Positions 37,386 to 51,061 are shown, counted from the first letter of the stretch. The stretch: 64,000 nt of DNA from Synchiropus splendidus (GCF_027744825.2 NC_071348.1:1987563-2051562); one strand, 5' to 3'. Numbers and translations: made by a program. Notes: generated from the sequence alone by a model not told the origin.

Positions 37386-40300
37386 AGTGCTGCAGGGAAT
37401 TTTCAACAGGGTCATCGTGGGCTGATCATAAGACAAATCAATTCAAAGCTTCAATCTGTCTGAAATGCTCCTCTCAGAAACAGCAAAATGATTTCCAGGA
37501 GATGCACAGCACCATAGTTTTGGTGGAAATGTGAAAAAAACAAGTGTTTCAAGTCCATTAATGAATATGTGACAGTGTGTGTCTGTGAGACAGATTGCAG
37601 GTAAGGCTATAGAAGTGGATGAAATCGAAGAAAGATTTCTCCTTTTGTGACCCAAGACACCTACGGATATGAGGAGGAAAAGGCACAAGGAGGAAGAGCA
37701 GGGAGTCTGAACATCTGAGAAGACCACTGTATGATTACTTTGGTTCTGCCCAATGATCAGCTCTTTAAACTAGGCAGGTCCAGAATCAACACGCTGGAGC
37801 AATGACTGAGCATCATCTCCATTCGGGAGGGGTCACAATAGCAAACTTTCTTTTAGAGAAGACGTGATCATAACTTCTTCCAGGCTGTTTGATGTGCATT
37901 GCCAGTGCAATAATAATGATGTGAAGAGGCTTGATCTGGGCGACATGAAGCGCGAGGCCTGTATGTTTCCTATTTGACTGATCAACCACTGTGATTGGTT
38001 GGCAGTTCTGCAGGGCAGCATTGTTCAGTTCCACCACTGACGCTGACACCACTGGTCTAAACTGTTAAAGGCCGACTGAAGAGAAAAAGTACAGGTTAAC
38101 AAATTTGGATGAAGCTTTCTAAACACATGTCAAAACCACGTCACTCCTGTCTGATTCAAATGGAGCAAACATTCATCAGCATGGATAAAGGTCTTATGTT
38201 TAGTTTGATCCCTGTGCTTTTATTTGTTTTTTTGTTTCATTCTCCTGTGTTTCCTCCAGCTTCCCGAGCCACCTACTAATGAACACTCCATGGATATCTA
38301 CACCTCGGTGCCAGCTCGCGTCGCCAGATGGTTGCTTTGCGTCCTCACGGTAAACTCCCTCGAAACCTCCTATCTCTCGAGCTTCCTGGTTCTTCAAATT
38401 CTGTGCATGCTTGCCGTTCTTTCAGCCACCTCCTTTGGTTGTTCTCTGTTTTCTGTTAATCGGTTGTAGCTGCTTGTTCGCGTGTGAGTGTTTCGATAAA
38501 GCTCACCCTTTTTGTTTCTCCGCATGATAGTTATTCCTTGTGTGTGTGCGTGTAATTCCCCCCCCGAGCTGTGAGTAAACTGCGAGTGCGTTTCCATTGT
38601 CGACCTTAGTCAGGTTTAAGTTCATTCCTGCTTTCTGCTTCAGGTTTTTCCCTGCCCCTGCTTGTTCTCCATGGTTTCCTCGTTCCTCTTTGTCTTTTGG
38701 TTTATATTGTATTATAATAAATCACTACTAAACTACTCTCTCTCCCCCGAGTCTTCTGTCAACCTGCGACTGGGTCTGATCCCTTGACAGCCATGACAAA
38801 AAGTACGCGTTATTCTTTTTAGATTCCAAACTTAACATTGCTATCTAATGCTAATAGTTGTGTTGTGTAGTTGTGTGGATATTAAATAAAGTCAAACATC
38901 TCCACTGGAGTCTTTGTTCTCTAAAACCCGCCACTTTGTTTCATATGACTCAATTGACAATCTCTGCTCTATGCTCTGAAAAGTTTGAATAAATGGAGCA
39001 ATCTGTAAAACCAATAAAAATGTCAGCCACAACGCTTCCATAACTCTCACTCCAATTGTATTTTTCTCCGCTCTTTCTTCATTTTTCTTTCTTTACTTCC
39101 TCTCTCACCCTGGTCCCTTCTTTCCGAAATATGTTCCCCTTTATCACATGTGACATCACAGGATAGGCCTGTCTGAGGAGGGTAATGATTTTTTTGTGCT
39201 TATTTCTGTGTTGAGCGGGATCAGACTAGTGCTGGTTATCAGGCCATTTATTACCCTGCCAGCTCTCAGCCGTCGGGGTAAGTGCAATCTCTCCTGATTC
39301 ATACTATTACCCCGAGATAGTGAGGCAGAGGAATCTCTGTTGCAATGGCAGTGTGGGTTAGGGAGAGTTGAGGGAAATACGCGGCTCAGAGGGGGCTTCT
39401 GTATGAGTTACTCAGTTTTCCTTTTTTACATGCACTTTTGAGCCCAGCCCTGCAAGAATATGGAAAATAATAAACTGGACAACAAATGGCGTCATTGAAT
39501 GTGATGTCTTCTGTTGGCGACCCTCCAAATATGTGGAGTGTGTGGACTGTGTTCATAAGGAAGCGCACCTGTCAACAGGATGCAACTGCTGAAACAATCT
39601 GATCTCACGCTTCCTTGTGAAAGTCTTTGTGGATCTAAGGAGCAGCTCCAAGGGAAACGCAAGGTGTCTGCCGTGTGGGACCATCTTGATCTCCTATCGG
39701 AGAATCATGGATTTATTTTTATTTATTTATCTTAAGCCGGTTTGTCTCAGATTTTCGACTTGTCTTGTTCCATTCGAATTCAAATTAATTTCAATATATA
39801 ATATGATTTATTTATTTGAAATGTAAAAACATTGGATTAGCTCCAGCCGTGTGCCGTTCACCAGGAGGAGAGGGAGAAACACAAAACGGAAGTTACAGAA
39901 GCAAAATAGAAGCCAGTCATGACACTAAATAAATAAATAAAATAGCTATTGCAATAAACAAGTTTCTTTCTCACCTTAGTGAGTCAAGGGGTTGTCAAAG
40001 TTCCAACCAAAAACGTCTTATTATTCATAGAATGCATTTCTTTTTTGCTCCCCGAGCTGGACCGTTGCATCGAGAGAAGACTTGTGGTGGAGGGTTTGGA
40101 CCTCCTTGGATCATGAAGTAGAAACCAATGAACGATTTGTTTAATCTTTAGGGTGAGGGTTAGGGTTAGTCTTTTACGACCTGCTATAAGTCAGACTCTT
40201 TGCTGAACTTAAGTCAGTTATTTTTCTCAAATTCAACTCAAATCATTAACATTTTGTGTCTAAATTTGAGCAGTGGTTGGCAACGTGAAAAGACTCTGGA

Positions 40301-43300
40301 TCATCTAGCAAAACCTTGCAATAGAAATGAAGGTTTCATGCCTAAAATAGCCAGTCAATGGCATTTTCAACTCATGAGAAATAGCTGCTCTGTCTGGGTA
40401 TATTCTTCAGTTCTCTCCGCTCTGCTCTTTCGGAACACAGCATCCTGATCTAATGTGTGCAGCATTCTTTTTCCCCAGTGAAGCAAGAGTCATCAAAAAC
40501 TACAGAGAAACAGGCCACATTTCTCCCCTAGCTTAGCAGTTATGCCTTTTCTGCATGCGTGTGTGTGTGTGTGTGATGAGAAGAGCAGCTCAGCAATATT
40601 TAGCGTTGCTGCGACACAACAGCTTCAGGACAACGCTCCACTTTCTGAGAAAGGGAAACGACTGGGATTCGGAGTGATGTTGCCAAGTGAAACATTTCTT
40701 TCCCCAGAATTGAGACGTGTGAAAATGAAATTACAAGTGAAGCGCACCGTAGCATTTAGGTACCTGATTCATTTGTTCCGCTTGAATATGTATTTGAAGC
40801 TGATTCCTAAATTGACAGGTTAAAGAAATGACTAAGGGCAACAGGGTGGCATGGGACGAATTTTTGGAATTTCTTGGAAATATCTGAAGAATGGTAAGCC
40901 TTCAGAACTTCTAACCTCCATCATCCATTTCTGCTCGTAATGCTATTTACTTGTTTGACTTGTGTAAGTAAGTACTGGATCTGCCACACAGTCAGTCCAG
41001 CTGTGCCGGAACTCACTGTCTGCGGTTCCTCTCACTCTGTGGTGAGAGGAGAACTCTACTCTGGTCCAGACATATTTTCAAGACTAGATTCATTCCCAAG
41101 GTCTTTTGGTGGATATTAATATGTCGTGAACATTGCTTTCAAACGCCATCCCTATTTCTTAACACTTACTAGACTGCTGAACAATGTGGTGAATGAATTA
41201 TCTTACGCTCAAAACCCTCTGCCGCTTGCTTTAACAACGAAACAGGACAAATGGAGTAGGAATGCAGACAACAGGTGGACCTGTCACCTGCCAAAGTGGC
41301 CCTCAAATCTCAGCAGTTGCATTTGTGATGAGATCAAAACCCTGTTCTGCCTGATGAAGACTGACCACACTTGAGTCATCACCCATATTCATGATCTGTT
41401 ATACAGTCAAAAGTACTGTCGGGCACTGAAAAGAAAACATATAGTGGAAAAGACAAACGCACAGATTCAATGACTGACAGAGGAAACGATTTCCAAAGCT
41501 GAAGAAGATGCTGAGTTGTACTCATTTCTGGTGATCGCCTGATGGATCCACTGATGCAACTTTCATTTAATGAGAGAGTTACCATACAATATTAATTATG
41601 GATCATCCCTGTCTAATTGGGAGTAAGCTTTTCCATCTGCTATGCTATTTAGTTTAGAGTCGGGGCTCGGATGCAGCAGGGATGTGTGTAAGCCCACAAC
41701 CCACATGAAGTGCAGACAAGCTGCACACACGTGTCACATGCTGCTCCACACGGGCACACGCAGCAGGGCAAGAGCAGCGCACATACGCCAGCCTTGGAGC
41801 AGGTACGCCACATCAATGAGAGAAACAGCACATCTACCACAGCAAAGCTCAGAGCAGCATCTGAAACTCACACTGGGCATCTGAGTTACACGCCCACACT
41901 TCAGTCTGCCAGTGTTCTAGGTTATCAGTCGATTGAGTCTTCCTTTGTGCTGTATACTTGACGATAGACCGTCTAAAAGTCTGCTTCATCCCAGAGGCTA
42001 GTACTTCAAACACACCTGCTGATGTGACTTCCCGTGTCACGTCACTCAGAGAGGCTGTGTCGCTGATGTTTCTAAAGCAATACATGCACCGGGCACCAGG
42101 AGACAGCTGTCCACGGCCCGGCACGGACTGAACAGATGAATGCTTAACTGAGTATTGTGTTAGGAAGATGTGGATGGATGGAGACGGGAGGAGCATCTGC
42201 AGGCAAGTGGCAATGTATGTGTGTTAGCTGAGATGATGGTGAAATATGTTGCTGATCTTGTAGATTATTTCAGTTGACTGACAGTTGGTTGGTGGTGTGT
42301 GAGAGAGAGAGAGAGCGTGTGTTTAATTGGACCTCCCAGAGCTTGTCTCCAGGTGAACTCATCTGCTCACCCCTCTTATTAAGGACAACATATGGACATG
42401 CACGTGTATGAACGCACACTCACACGGACGCTCAATGACCCATTCTCTGACTATCATGATTCTGCCATTGACAATAACAAAATGGCATTTTTCTTGCTAA
42501 GTTTCCGTGACCTATGGCATCTCCATTCCCCTCTATTGCCTGCGACTTAGTCTGGCGAGTTCCTTCAGAAGCAGTCGTCCTTCTCTCCCCGCCACTCTTC
42601 TGAACTTGTAAATCTGTTTGACAGACAGAGATTATAAATCACTTCATGAAACCAGAAGGACGTTCAGTCCTCAGCGACAACAGAGCCTGAGATTTGGCCG
42701 TCACAAAGACTAAAGGAGGCGAGGGCTGGGCACAGCTTCAAACTTGCACAGTGCAGCAAACGCTTCACGTTTAAAGTGGATTCCCTGCAGGTGGAATTCG
42801 GGAGCTTCCTTTAACCTTTAACAGATGTGCAGCAACTTCAGAGAGCCCGGCCTCATTACCACCTCAGATATTTATCTAGCTCCCTCCTGGGGGAATACAG
42901 GTGCAGCCTCTCTACGAGGAACTGAGGGAAGCATCATCTGACTTGCTCATTCCAAGTCAAAGTGGTTACGACAGACCTTTTGAAAACAACATGCCATCTG
43001 ATGGCTCGTCCAAACCTCTCTCTCCAACAGGTATCACTTGAACCGAATAGATTTCATGCAATTTTATATTGTTAACTATATGTTTCCTCAGCATTAACAG
43101 TGAATTGTACTGTTTGAAATGTTACAGTATGTTGTGTAACAGAAGGCATCTGCTGAGCCTTCTCACTGCTCTGAAACACTCTTCTCTATTTCATCCGACA
43201 CTTTCTCAATCGTCTTATTTCCATCCCTTAACGTTGCTAGCCTTCCTCACCGGCTTGTTCTCTGCAGCTCACCACTCTGAAGAAGCGTGCACTTAATGAA

Positions 43301-43899
43301 CATATGTATAAGATTGCAAGACTGTGTCTTCATGCAGCTGGCCTCGATGTGCTGTGGTGGATGAAGAATGAAGTTTCTCTCGGTGCAGTCATGTAGTGGG
43401 AAGGTGATGGGGTCCTTTCTAATGACATTGGTACAACTGACATACATCTTCTTTTTGTTGTAACCAGTGGACTGGGCACAGTGTGATGTCCAAAACCACG
43501 TGATATAGAGATGGGAAATGTGACTCATAAGAGCAAAGAGTGAGTGATTCTAGTGATAAAACTCGAGGTTTGCAATACACCAGCACACCACTAGATGTCA
43601 CTGGACCACCCAACTCGGTGTTGAGGCAAACCCCTAAATAAATATATTACTCAAATCATCATTTCTTTTTATTCTTATCTCCCCATAAACATGGCGCTCT
43701 GCCTCACACACACCCATGCAAAAAAAAAAAAAAAAAATTAAAGAGAGAGGGAGAAAAAAGAAGGCGAGAATCAGGGTTGGGAGGGTGATAACAGCTTCAA
43801 TAAATCATCTGGGCCAGTCGTCGCTCCCTGGAGATGTGGGATGGATTAAATTAAGCACTCATTCTAGCCGTGTGTCTATCCAGACCCCCCCTCACTTCT
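37386..43899. other. gene-free stretch upstream of the Scratch gene
   Basis: No coding exon is recognised. 38600-38795 (aataaatcactactaaac, then ctgcgactgggtctgatccc, ttgacagccatgaca) has the style of a fish retroelement 3' tail. 39150-39330 is unique and non-repetitive and contains the near-palindromic pair cggggtaag / ttaccccg, so it could be regulatory. Microsatellites: (TG)n at 40558-40575, (GA)n at about 42301-42316 and an A-run at 43720-43737. A ttagggttag word lies near 40160. Confidence 0.4.
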
Positions 43900-43990
43900 C
43901 CGTGTCTGCGCGTCCCTCCCTTGCTCGCTCCTTCCCTCTCTCTCTCTTATAAATAGCATCAGCTGATCGCGTTGCCACTCTCACTCACAG
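43900..43990 (+). promoter_or_regulatory. scrt1 core promoter with TATA box and E-box
   Basis: A consensus TATA box, TATAAATA, lies at 43948-43955 after a CT-rich tract. Initiator-like sequence (ctctcactcacag) sits about 30 bases further on, at 43978-43990, so transcription probably begins near 43980. A CAGCTG E-box at 43960-43965 falls between the TATA box and the presumed start. CAGCTG is a binding word for proneural bHLH factors, which fits a neural repressor gene, but its use here is inferred. Confidence 0.6.
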
Positions 43991-44049
43991 GAGGGCAGAG
44001 AGACGCGAGGAGGAGAGCAGAGAGGAGGACACAGACAGAGAAAAGGGGG

Positions 44050-44139
44050 ATGAGGAGGAGGAGGATGCTGCTCATCTCTCTGGCTGTGCGGAATCTTCAC
44101 CAGTGTGGAGCCGGAAGGTCGATTGTTTGCAGGAATTAA
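44050..44139 (+). other. upstream ORF in the scrt1 5' leader
   Basis: The only ATG-initiated frame I find between the presumed start site (about 43980) and the scrt1 start codon opens at 44050. It has an in-frame second ATG at 44065 and stops at 44137-44139, encoding 29 aa. It ends 325 bases before the main ATG, so reinitiation is possible. It has an arginine-rich then hydrophobic composition and no known domain. Confidence 0.4.
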
Positions 44140-44464
44140 GGACTGCGGAGGCGAGCTGTCCGACATTGCTTCCACATTTTCATTCTGTTCCACCTGGATC
44201 CTCCTCTTTTTTCTCCTCCTAATCTCTCCAGCAGGATTCGGTGCGTGTGTGTTTTTGTGTTGCTGCGCGGCTCCTGACGGGAGCTGTCCGGTGCTGAAGT
44301 TGCATTTCTCCTCCTGCGCGCGGACGAAGCCTTCGAGACTTAGGAGAATTTACACTACACTGCTCCACGGACCGTCTTCTTCCCCACGCTGCCCAGGGTG
44401 GCCCGTCGAGTTTGGGTGCTGTTGTGAGAGTGGGTGATAGTGTGCCTGATTGCTGTCCCACACC

Positions 44465-47400
44465 ATGCCGAGGTCTTTCCTGGTGAAGAAGGTGAAAGTA
44501 GATGATTTCTCCACTGGGGCTGATCTGGAAAACGCCTACCGGCCCAGGACAGAGCTCAGCCTGCGGCTCCATGACAAAGGTAGGATACTGTGGCTGCATG
44601 GGAGCTTTAACAAGTGTCTGGAGACTCAGTGGCTCTGCCACAATCTTCAAGATTCCGTGGTGTAGATCTAGCTGGAGGGATGTTCTGACTGTGGGTCTTC
44701 ATAATCACTCCCCAGGGTTTTGCTCCTGCTTCCATAGACAAGTGTAATTTCCACCCAGGGACATCAGATTCACGAGTTAAAGGGTGTAGACTGTTGCACC
44801 AAGGTCTTTTGGAACTTCCCTTTGGACGCCTAGTTACCTACCGCTGACTCAGGAAGTAAACACTAAAATGACAGTGTGTAATGACTGGGTATGGCTTGCA
44901 CGGGGTAAACGCACATTGTTTCACAGGAGTATTATTATCATCATGGGAAATAATAACACAATTCTTTAGTGATAAACGCTTTTAGGATAAATACATGTAT
45001 TTTCATACACAGTCAGACACACACAAATATGGCAGTGTGAGAAGTGACGAATAAAAACTACCAACTGTAAAAACACTACATATAAATACAGTATATGGGC
45101 ACATGGATTATGTGAAGAACGTATTGCATATTAAAAAGTGACCTCAGCAACTTCATTTCACGTTTCAAATTTGAATAACTTCAGGTGACTCAAAAAGGCA
45201 GTCGATTTTTTTTCAATCTGCAATTTCGTTTTTTTACTAATAAATTCGCTAAGATGATGAACAAACGCTGAAGTCTGACGGAGACTGTTCACGATGTCTA
45301 TCATTGTTGCTGCATCAGTGTCAGAGACTGACCTCGCTGCAGTCCGCAGATAGTCAGAGACAACATATATGGAAAATACACCAAAGTGAAAAGGTGCACA
45401 TGTCATTGGTGTGAACCATCTGATAGGCGTCTGCTCATTTTACCTACATTGTTTGCATTCATGCGCACACTACGTCCAGAAGGGGGCACCTTAATGGATC
45501 GTTTTAAACTTCACTCTTGCAGTCAACATTCCGTTCCATCTGTTTCTGAGTGACAGAAAGCGGTTTTTTTTTTACTCTAATTCATATCCATTTATATTTA
45601 CAAGCAGCTCTTCACAATGACATCCTCCTCCATGTCAATCTCTTGTTACCGACAGTTTTGTTTCCACAATGCGGCAAGTGATTTGCTCAAGTTCATCTCT
45701 TGTTCATGTTCATGCCTTGTGAACACTCATTCACAATGTTGTATGTAGACACAAACAGGTCTGAACAATAATAGCGTTTTCAGTTATACCTTTACATATA
45801 ATAACCCAGAAACAAAAAGGTCATCTTCACTTCTCCAATCAAATGATTTGACCTTGATCATTCACCCACCATCACGACAAAAACTACACAAGTGCTTAGT
45901 CATCAGAAAATCATGTTCTTTACGAGATTTCCAGCACACAGCCGGTTCAAATCTATCCTTTAACATTGCAACAATGCAGCAATGTTCGGTGTTAGGGACT
46001 TGCCAGTACGATTGGTCCTGGTCCTCCTGGGCCACAGTGGGTGCAGGGTTTTGTTCCAACCCAACTGTCAGACACATTTTCACCAGTCAGGTGTCTGAAG
46101 ACTGTATTCACTCGATTCTCAGTCATGACGGTTCCAACAAAAACCCACACCCACTGCAGCCTTTTCAGGAGAAGGCTGGACATCCCTGGTACAGAGGATC
46201 CAGTCAGCAGTGGCCGTGACCCACCAGCAGAAGAGCAGCTGCTGCTTACACTGCATGACCCTCTGATCTTTATTATGATCCAGGGTGATGGTAATGGACA
46301 CGAAAAATGGACAAACAAATGACTTACTCTAGGACTCAGAACTGAAACGGTGGGACTACTCTTGGACTGTTGCAGGAAGGTCTTTGGCCCAACACCAATA
46401 CTTTTTGGCTATCCTGAAGTCATTCAAGAAGGTGACAAATCTAAATTAGCGCCACTTCGATTCCACACCCCTTTACCAAGTAGAGTTTATGACTTGGGTG
46501 CCACGGCAGAATGTTCCCGTTTTCTCTGTCGTTGTATATTCTGTCAGTCTGGCAATGTTGGCACATTTCAGTGACCTTAACCATTTCCCGCATGGCCATG
46601 GAGTACGAACCCCATCTTACAACAGACGATATTCAGTCTCTACTGAGGTCACGCTTGGATAGGTGAATTTGAATGAGAGTTCATGAAGAGCAGCTCCTCA
46701 GGCAGGCGGTAGCACTCCCATTACATTTGTCCTAAATCACCAGAGTGACTCATTGTTTTGCTCTGGAGCTGTGAACCTCAACACGCCCCCTGAACTGAAG
46801 CATCAGCCTTTGTGCAGTAAAGCCAGAGAAACCTTGAAGCATCTCGCCTCAAAGTTTAGAATTTATGCTCAACTACAAACGTTTTTTGTGCATCTTATCT
46901 TAAAAAAATAAGCTACACAATGTTTGAGTGGTTTCTTTTGATCTTCCTAACCAAGATGTCAGTTGATATCTCTATCCATGTTACATCATCTCACATTCCA
47001 GATCAGTTTTCTGACAAAGACCACAAACAAACAATCCTGTTGAGAGATTTGCATCACAGAAATGGTGCCCCATGTGTGGCTGCATGTTCCTGTTGAACAA
47101 GGTTGATATGGCTCTTTAACTTCACAGCCAACGTTGTATTTTGCCAACAACGTGTTTCAGTGAAAAATCTCGGATCTTGTGACTGTGGCAAGCTCAACAT
47201 AATAGTTCAAATGCTTCCAAGTCTTTAATCGCAAACAAATGATAATCCCAAACCAACAGTAGGTGCAAGGAATATCCAACGGATGAGAGATGAAGTCCAA
47301 AACAGAAAATGCTGGCAACGCCAGGATAGTCTGAAAAAACGGAGGAACACTTCAACAATGACAAGTACTAGATTTTCTTGTGGTGCGTTCATGGACGCCT

Positions 47401-50400
47401 GCTTCCTGAGAAACTTTCAGTGTGATTCGGAAACCAACCTCTGTCAAGACAAAAAAGAGACATACATGAGCATGGTTTTCAAAATAAAATTGGAAATGGA
47501 ATAAACAGCACATCAGGAAGTAGTCAACAGAGCAGTTGTGTTATTCCAGACAAAAGAGGATACATATAAAGAGAATATTTGCTCAAAAGTCAAAGGAATG
47601 TTGTTGCTGTTGGCGCATCAACACCATGTCGGTGCTGCTGTAGCTGCTAGTGATGCATTCTGGATAACCAGACATGCGATCTGCCGCCTGACTCAGCCAC
47701 ATGATCGTCTCCTTCCATAACATTCGGTGGCAGTTCAACGTGGATGGTACCGCAACGCGTCGAGTGCCAGCTTACAACAAAGCGTGGACACTTTTAGAGG
47801 CAAGTTTCTGGTTGAGCGAAGATGGAATAATTGATGTCACAGCCGACGTTCCTGTGTCTTATGGTGGAACTGCATGTTCGGATGAATAGAGGTGTCGTAT
47901 GGAGGTTGTTGCCCGCTGCCTCCTATAAATGTCTCGACACACTGGATGAACAGAAGCCCACTGAGACTGGCGCACCACAAAATAATACATGTCTGCAACA
48001 TGCCACATGCTGTGGGTCTGTATAACAATACATTTGAGTCAGCCTTAGTAAAATGGAGCAAAAAGTACACTTGAATTCAAGCCTGTCGACTGGTGGCATT
48101 TAGAAATAAAACTGGATAACATTTCACATACTTTCAAGCAATATGCACAACCAACTTCACCCTCGTTGCATTAGTGAGGGGTAAGACCAAATTGCTGCTG
48201 CTGACTGACTGAGCTTCTCCGGCCGCTGCTGTCCCATGGGCCTGCACCCGTTCTCATAGTTGGGCCAAGTGTCCATGATGTATGAAGCTTTTAGGGAGAA
48301 GAACTTTGCTGTGATCTCTACAGTGGAACCGGGGATATAAAATTCAATTGTCTTTCACAAGCTTCCTGCCACAGCTGTGTAGCACAGAGACAGATGTTCT
48401 GCTTTACACTGTGCCAGTTCCGTCTTTCAAGTGTCTTAAAAGCTCATTGAGGTAAAATTGCTGCTTCAGTGATGCTGGCGAGTCGATGATATCGTTCACC
48501 ACTTATGCAGATTAATTGCCTCCACAGATTTATGCAGCATTACAGAAGTTCAGGGCCACGAGGAAGAGCCGCATTGATACCGTTCCCATGCACGGAGGCG
48601 GTGTTTCAACCCTCTTTTTACATATGGTGGCCAGCTGGGCTTGACCTCAGTTCATCCCAAGGGATGGGATGCAGAGCTGGCTGTCTCTCTTGACCTTCCT
48701 TTATTTATTACATTTATGAAATCTAACATTCTGGATCCTCACCATCCCACATCAGATGCCATTTGATCAAAGTCACATTGTTCTTCCTCTAAAGCCTTTC
48801 TTCTTGGATGCCTCGCACAACTGCCTGTTGGTTGTTGTGGTCGCTCGAGCAGTCTGACCCAAGTGCTGAATTGTAGTCAGGGTACAGAAGGCTCGGAACA
48901 ACAAGAGTACATCTTGACAATGAGTTTGACACAGACAATACAAATGATACACAAACAGGAACGAACCACAGAGGACGTCAACACCAGAAGTGGAGCGAGG
49001 AAGACAAACATGGAGGGAAAGGATCAAAACCTGTAAACAGAAGAGCAGGTGATTTAAAACTCAAACCTGACTAACAGGGACAACGAAAACGCACTCGGAA
49101 ACAAAACTCACGAGGCCCAAATTCCACATAGTATTCGGTGGTGGAATAGTACACACACACACACACGAGGAAAATAAATGTGTCACACGGAACACTCAGA
49201 CGTGATCGTAAGTAAGAAAAGAAAGCGAAGCGAGGAGAACAAGAAAGAAGGCGGCAGAAAAAGAACTAGCACGCACACGGAAATATAGACATATAAGCAG
49301 TAGTGTCGAGAGAGTTAACTGTAGGAACGTGAAGTAACCATCTTGCAACATGAGGTGGCTTTGAGGTGATGTTATTCAGATATGCAGATTAGATGAATGG
49401 GGCGAACCGAGTTACTGAGGAAGCTGGGAGAACAAACAGGAAATGGAAATACACACACAAAAAACAGAAGCACAACACATGGCAAAATAAAAGCAGAGAA
49501 AAGAATATAACACACTCACTGGTTGCATTTCCTCACATGGATATGAAGAAAATAAAACGCCCCGATGCCTCACAGAGTTAAGTTTTGAGTTGAATTAACC
49601 ATGAAATTCAGAGAACGTTGTGAAAATAACAAAGTGTACTGCAGTTCTTATAACATGACCACAATCCAATACACGCATTGCAATTTCAAAAAGCTTTTTT
49701 TTATTCTTATTTTTAACCTTCTATTTTTAAACATTTAATTATTGGGGCAACACGACCAAACCAAAGAAGAGTATGGTTTATTAGCAGCTGTTCTTTGGAT
49801 AGACATAATGTCAAGAAAACCTCACTGCAAAGTCATGTGCAGAACTAACTGAAGAGGAACCAGCGTGAAACTCTTCCTGCCGATTTCATGTACTACACTA
49901 TTAGTCACTATACCACCGTCTCTTTCTTGTTGTCATATCAAAGGTGATATCTGTGGAAGTAACTCAGTACAGAGACCTGACTGTATAAATTAACAATAGA
50001 TTATTTACATCACAGAGTTTGGAGTCCATCATTCCAGAATTTCTTTGTGGCTAATGCTAGATTTGCTAACTTCTCACATTTGCTTTTCTGCTGCATCGAA
50101 AACTCGTCCCTCACTATCTTGACAAACCTCAGCCAAATGTTCTGGAATTCCTCCCTGCAAATGTGTTTTTTTTTACATGCATTAGTGTGTGTGCAGTTGA
50201 AGATAACGCACCAGCTGTTGGGAATATTGTGTGGTTTACATCAGTGACTGCGCACTTATTCAGACCGCCTGTCTCTGTGTGGAGCCTCATGCTTCACTGC
50301 TCTCTAACCTTAATCCTTCTTCTTCCCTAACAGCTGGTTACATCAGTGACTACATCAGCCCAGGGGTCTATGATGGCGAGAGCGACAGTGGGATCAAGGT

Positions 50401-51061
50401 GCCCTCTCCTGACCCCTTGTACGACGGCATCCACAGCGACTACGGAGCGCCTGACTCAGAGTCTCCCGACAGCCCCGGATCAGAAATCACCGACGGTTAC
50501 ATCAATGGTGATGCGGCTGTGAGCGAGGGTTACACGGTCGATGCCTTCTTCATCACCGACGGCCGTTCGAGAAGAAAAGCTCTCGGCAGCCCCAGAACCA
50601 TCCAGAGGCACACATGCAACGAGTGTGGCAAAACGTACGCCACGTCTTCCAACCTGAGTCGGCACAAACAGACACACCGCTCGCTGGACAGCAAGCTGGC
50701 AAAGAAATGCCCGACCTGCGGGAAGGTCTACGTGTCCATGCCTGCCATGGCCATGCACCTGCTCACCCACGACCTCAAGCACAAGTGTGACGTGTGTGGG
50801 AAAGCCTTCAGTCGACCGTGGCTGCTGCAGGGCCACATGCGCTCTCACACAGGCGAGAAGCCCTTCGGCTGCGCCCACTGCGGGAAGGCGTTTGCCGACC
50901 GCTCAAACCTGCGCGCTCACATGCAGACCCACTCCGCCTTCAAACACTTCAAGTGCAAACGCTGCGACAAGACCTTCGCGCTCAAGAGTTACCTGAACAA
51001 GCACTACGAGTCGGCCTGCTTCAAATGCCCCTTTTCCCCCCTGGGCCCGCTGGATGCATGA
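44465..51061 (+). CDS. scrt1: Scratch-family zinc-finger transcriptional repressor (scrt1-like), two exons
   Basis: The coding exons are 44465-44579 and 50334-51061, with donor aaag/gtagga and acceptor ctaacag/ctggtt, giving 843 nt and 280 aa. The product is a nuclear Snail-superfamily repressor that binds E-box DNA and acts in neuronal differentiation and migration. Residues 1-9 (MPRSFLVKK) are the SNAG motif, which in this superfamily recruits LSD1/HDAC corepressors. Residues about 93-120 ([26 protein letters not shown]) are the Scratch-specific motif. Zinc fingers start at cysteines 133, 164, 190, 218 and 246. The fifth is C2HC, ending [19 protein letters not shown] and [20 protein letters not shown] are Scratch/Snail signatures. 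The VKKVK start, the GYINGD block and the KHF finger sequence favour scrt1 over scrt2. Which teleost copy (a or b) it is cannot be told. The ATG has a good context (cacc). Confidence 0.95.
44580..50333 (+). other. scrt1 intron 1
   Basis: The 5754-bp GT-AG intron interrupts codon 39 after its first base, separating the SNAG motif from the rest of the protein. It includes a CTCF-like CCAGAAGGGGGCAC at 45476-45489. It also has a repeat-like segment at about 46005-46200 (ggtcctggtcctcctgggcc near one end, gctggacatccctggtac near the other) and a (AC)n run at 49151-49166. No nested gene is recognised. Confidence 0.75.

Noticed and set aside
40150..40170. Interstitial telomere repeat
   Set aside because: Only about one and a half TTAGGG units are present, too few to call.
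50480..50878. Minus-strand 132-codon open frame opposite the zinc fingers
   Set aside because: It is the antisense shadow of the GC-rich scrt1 exon 2.
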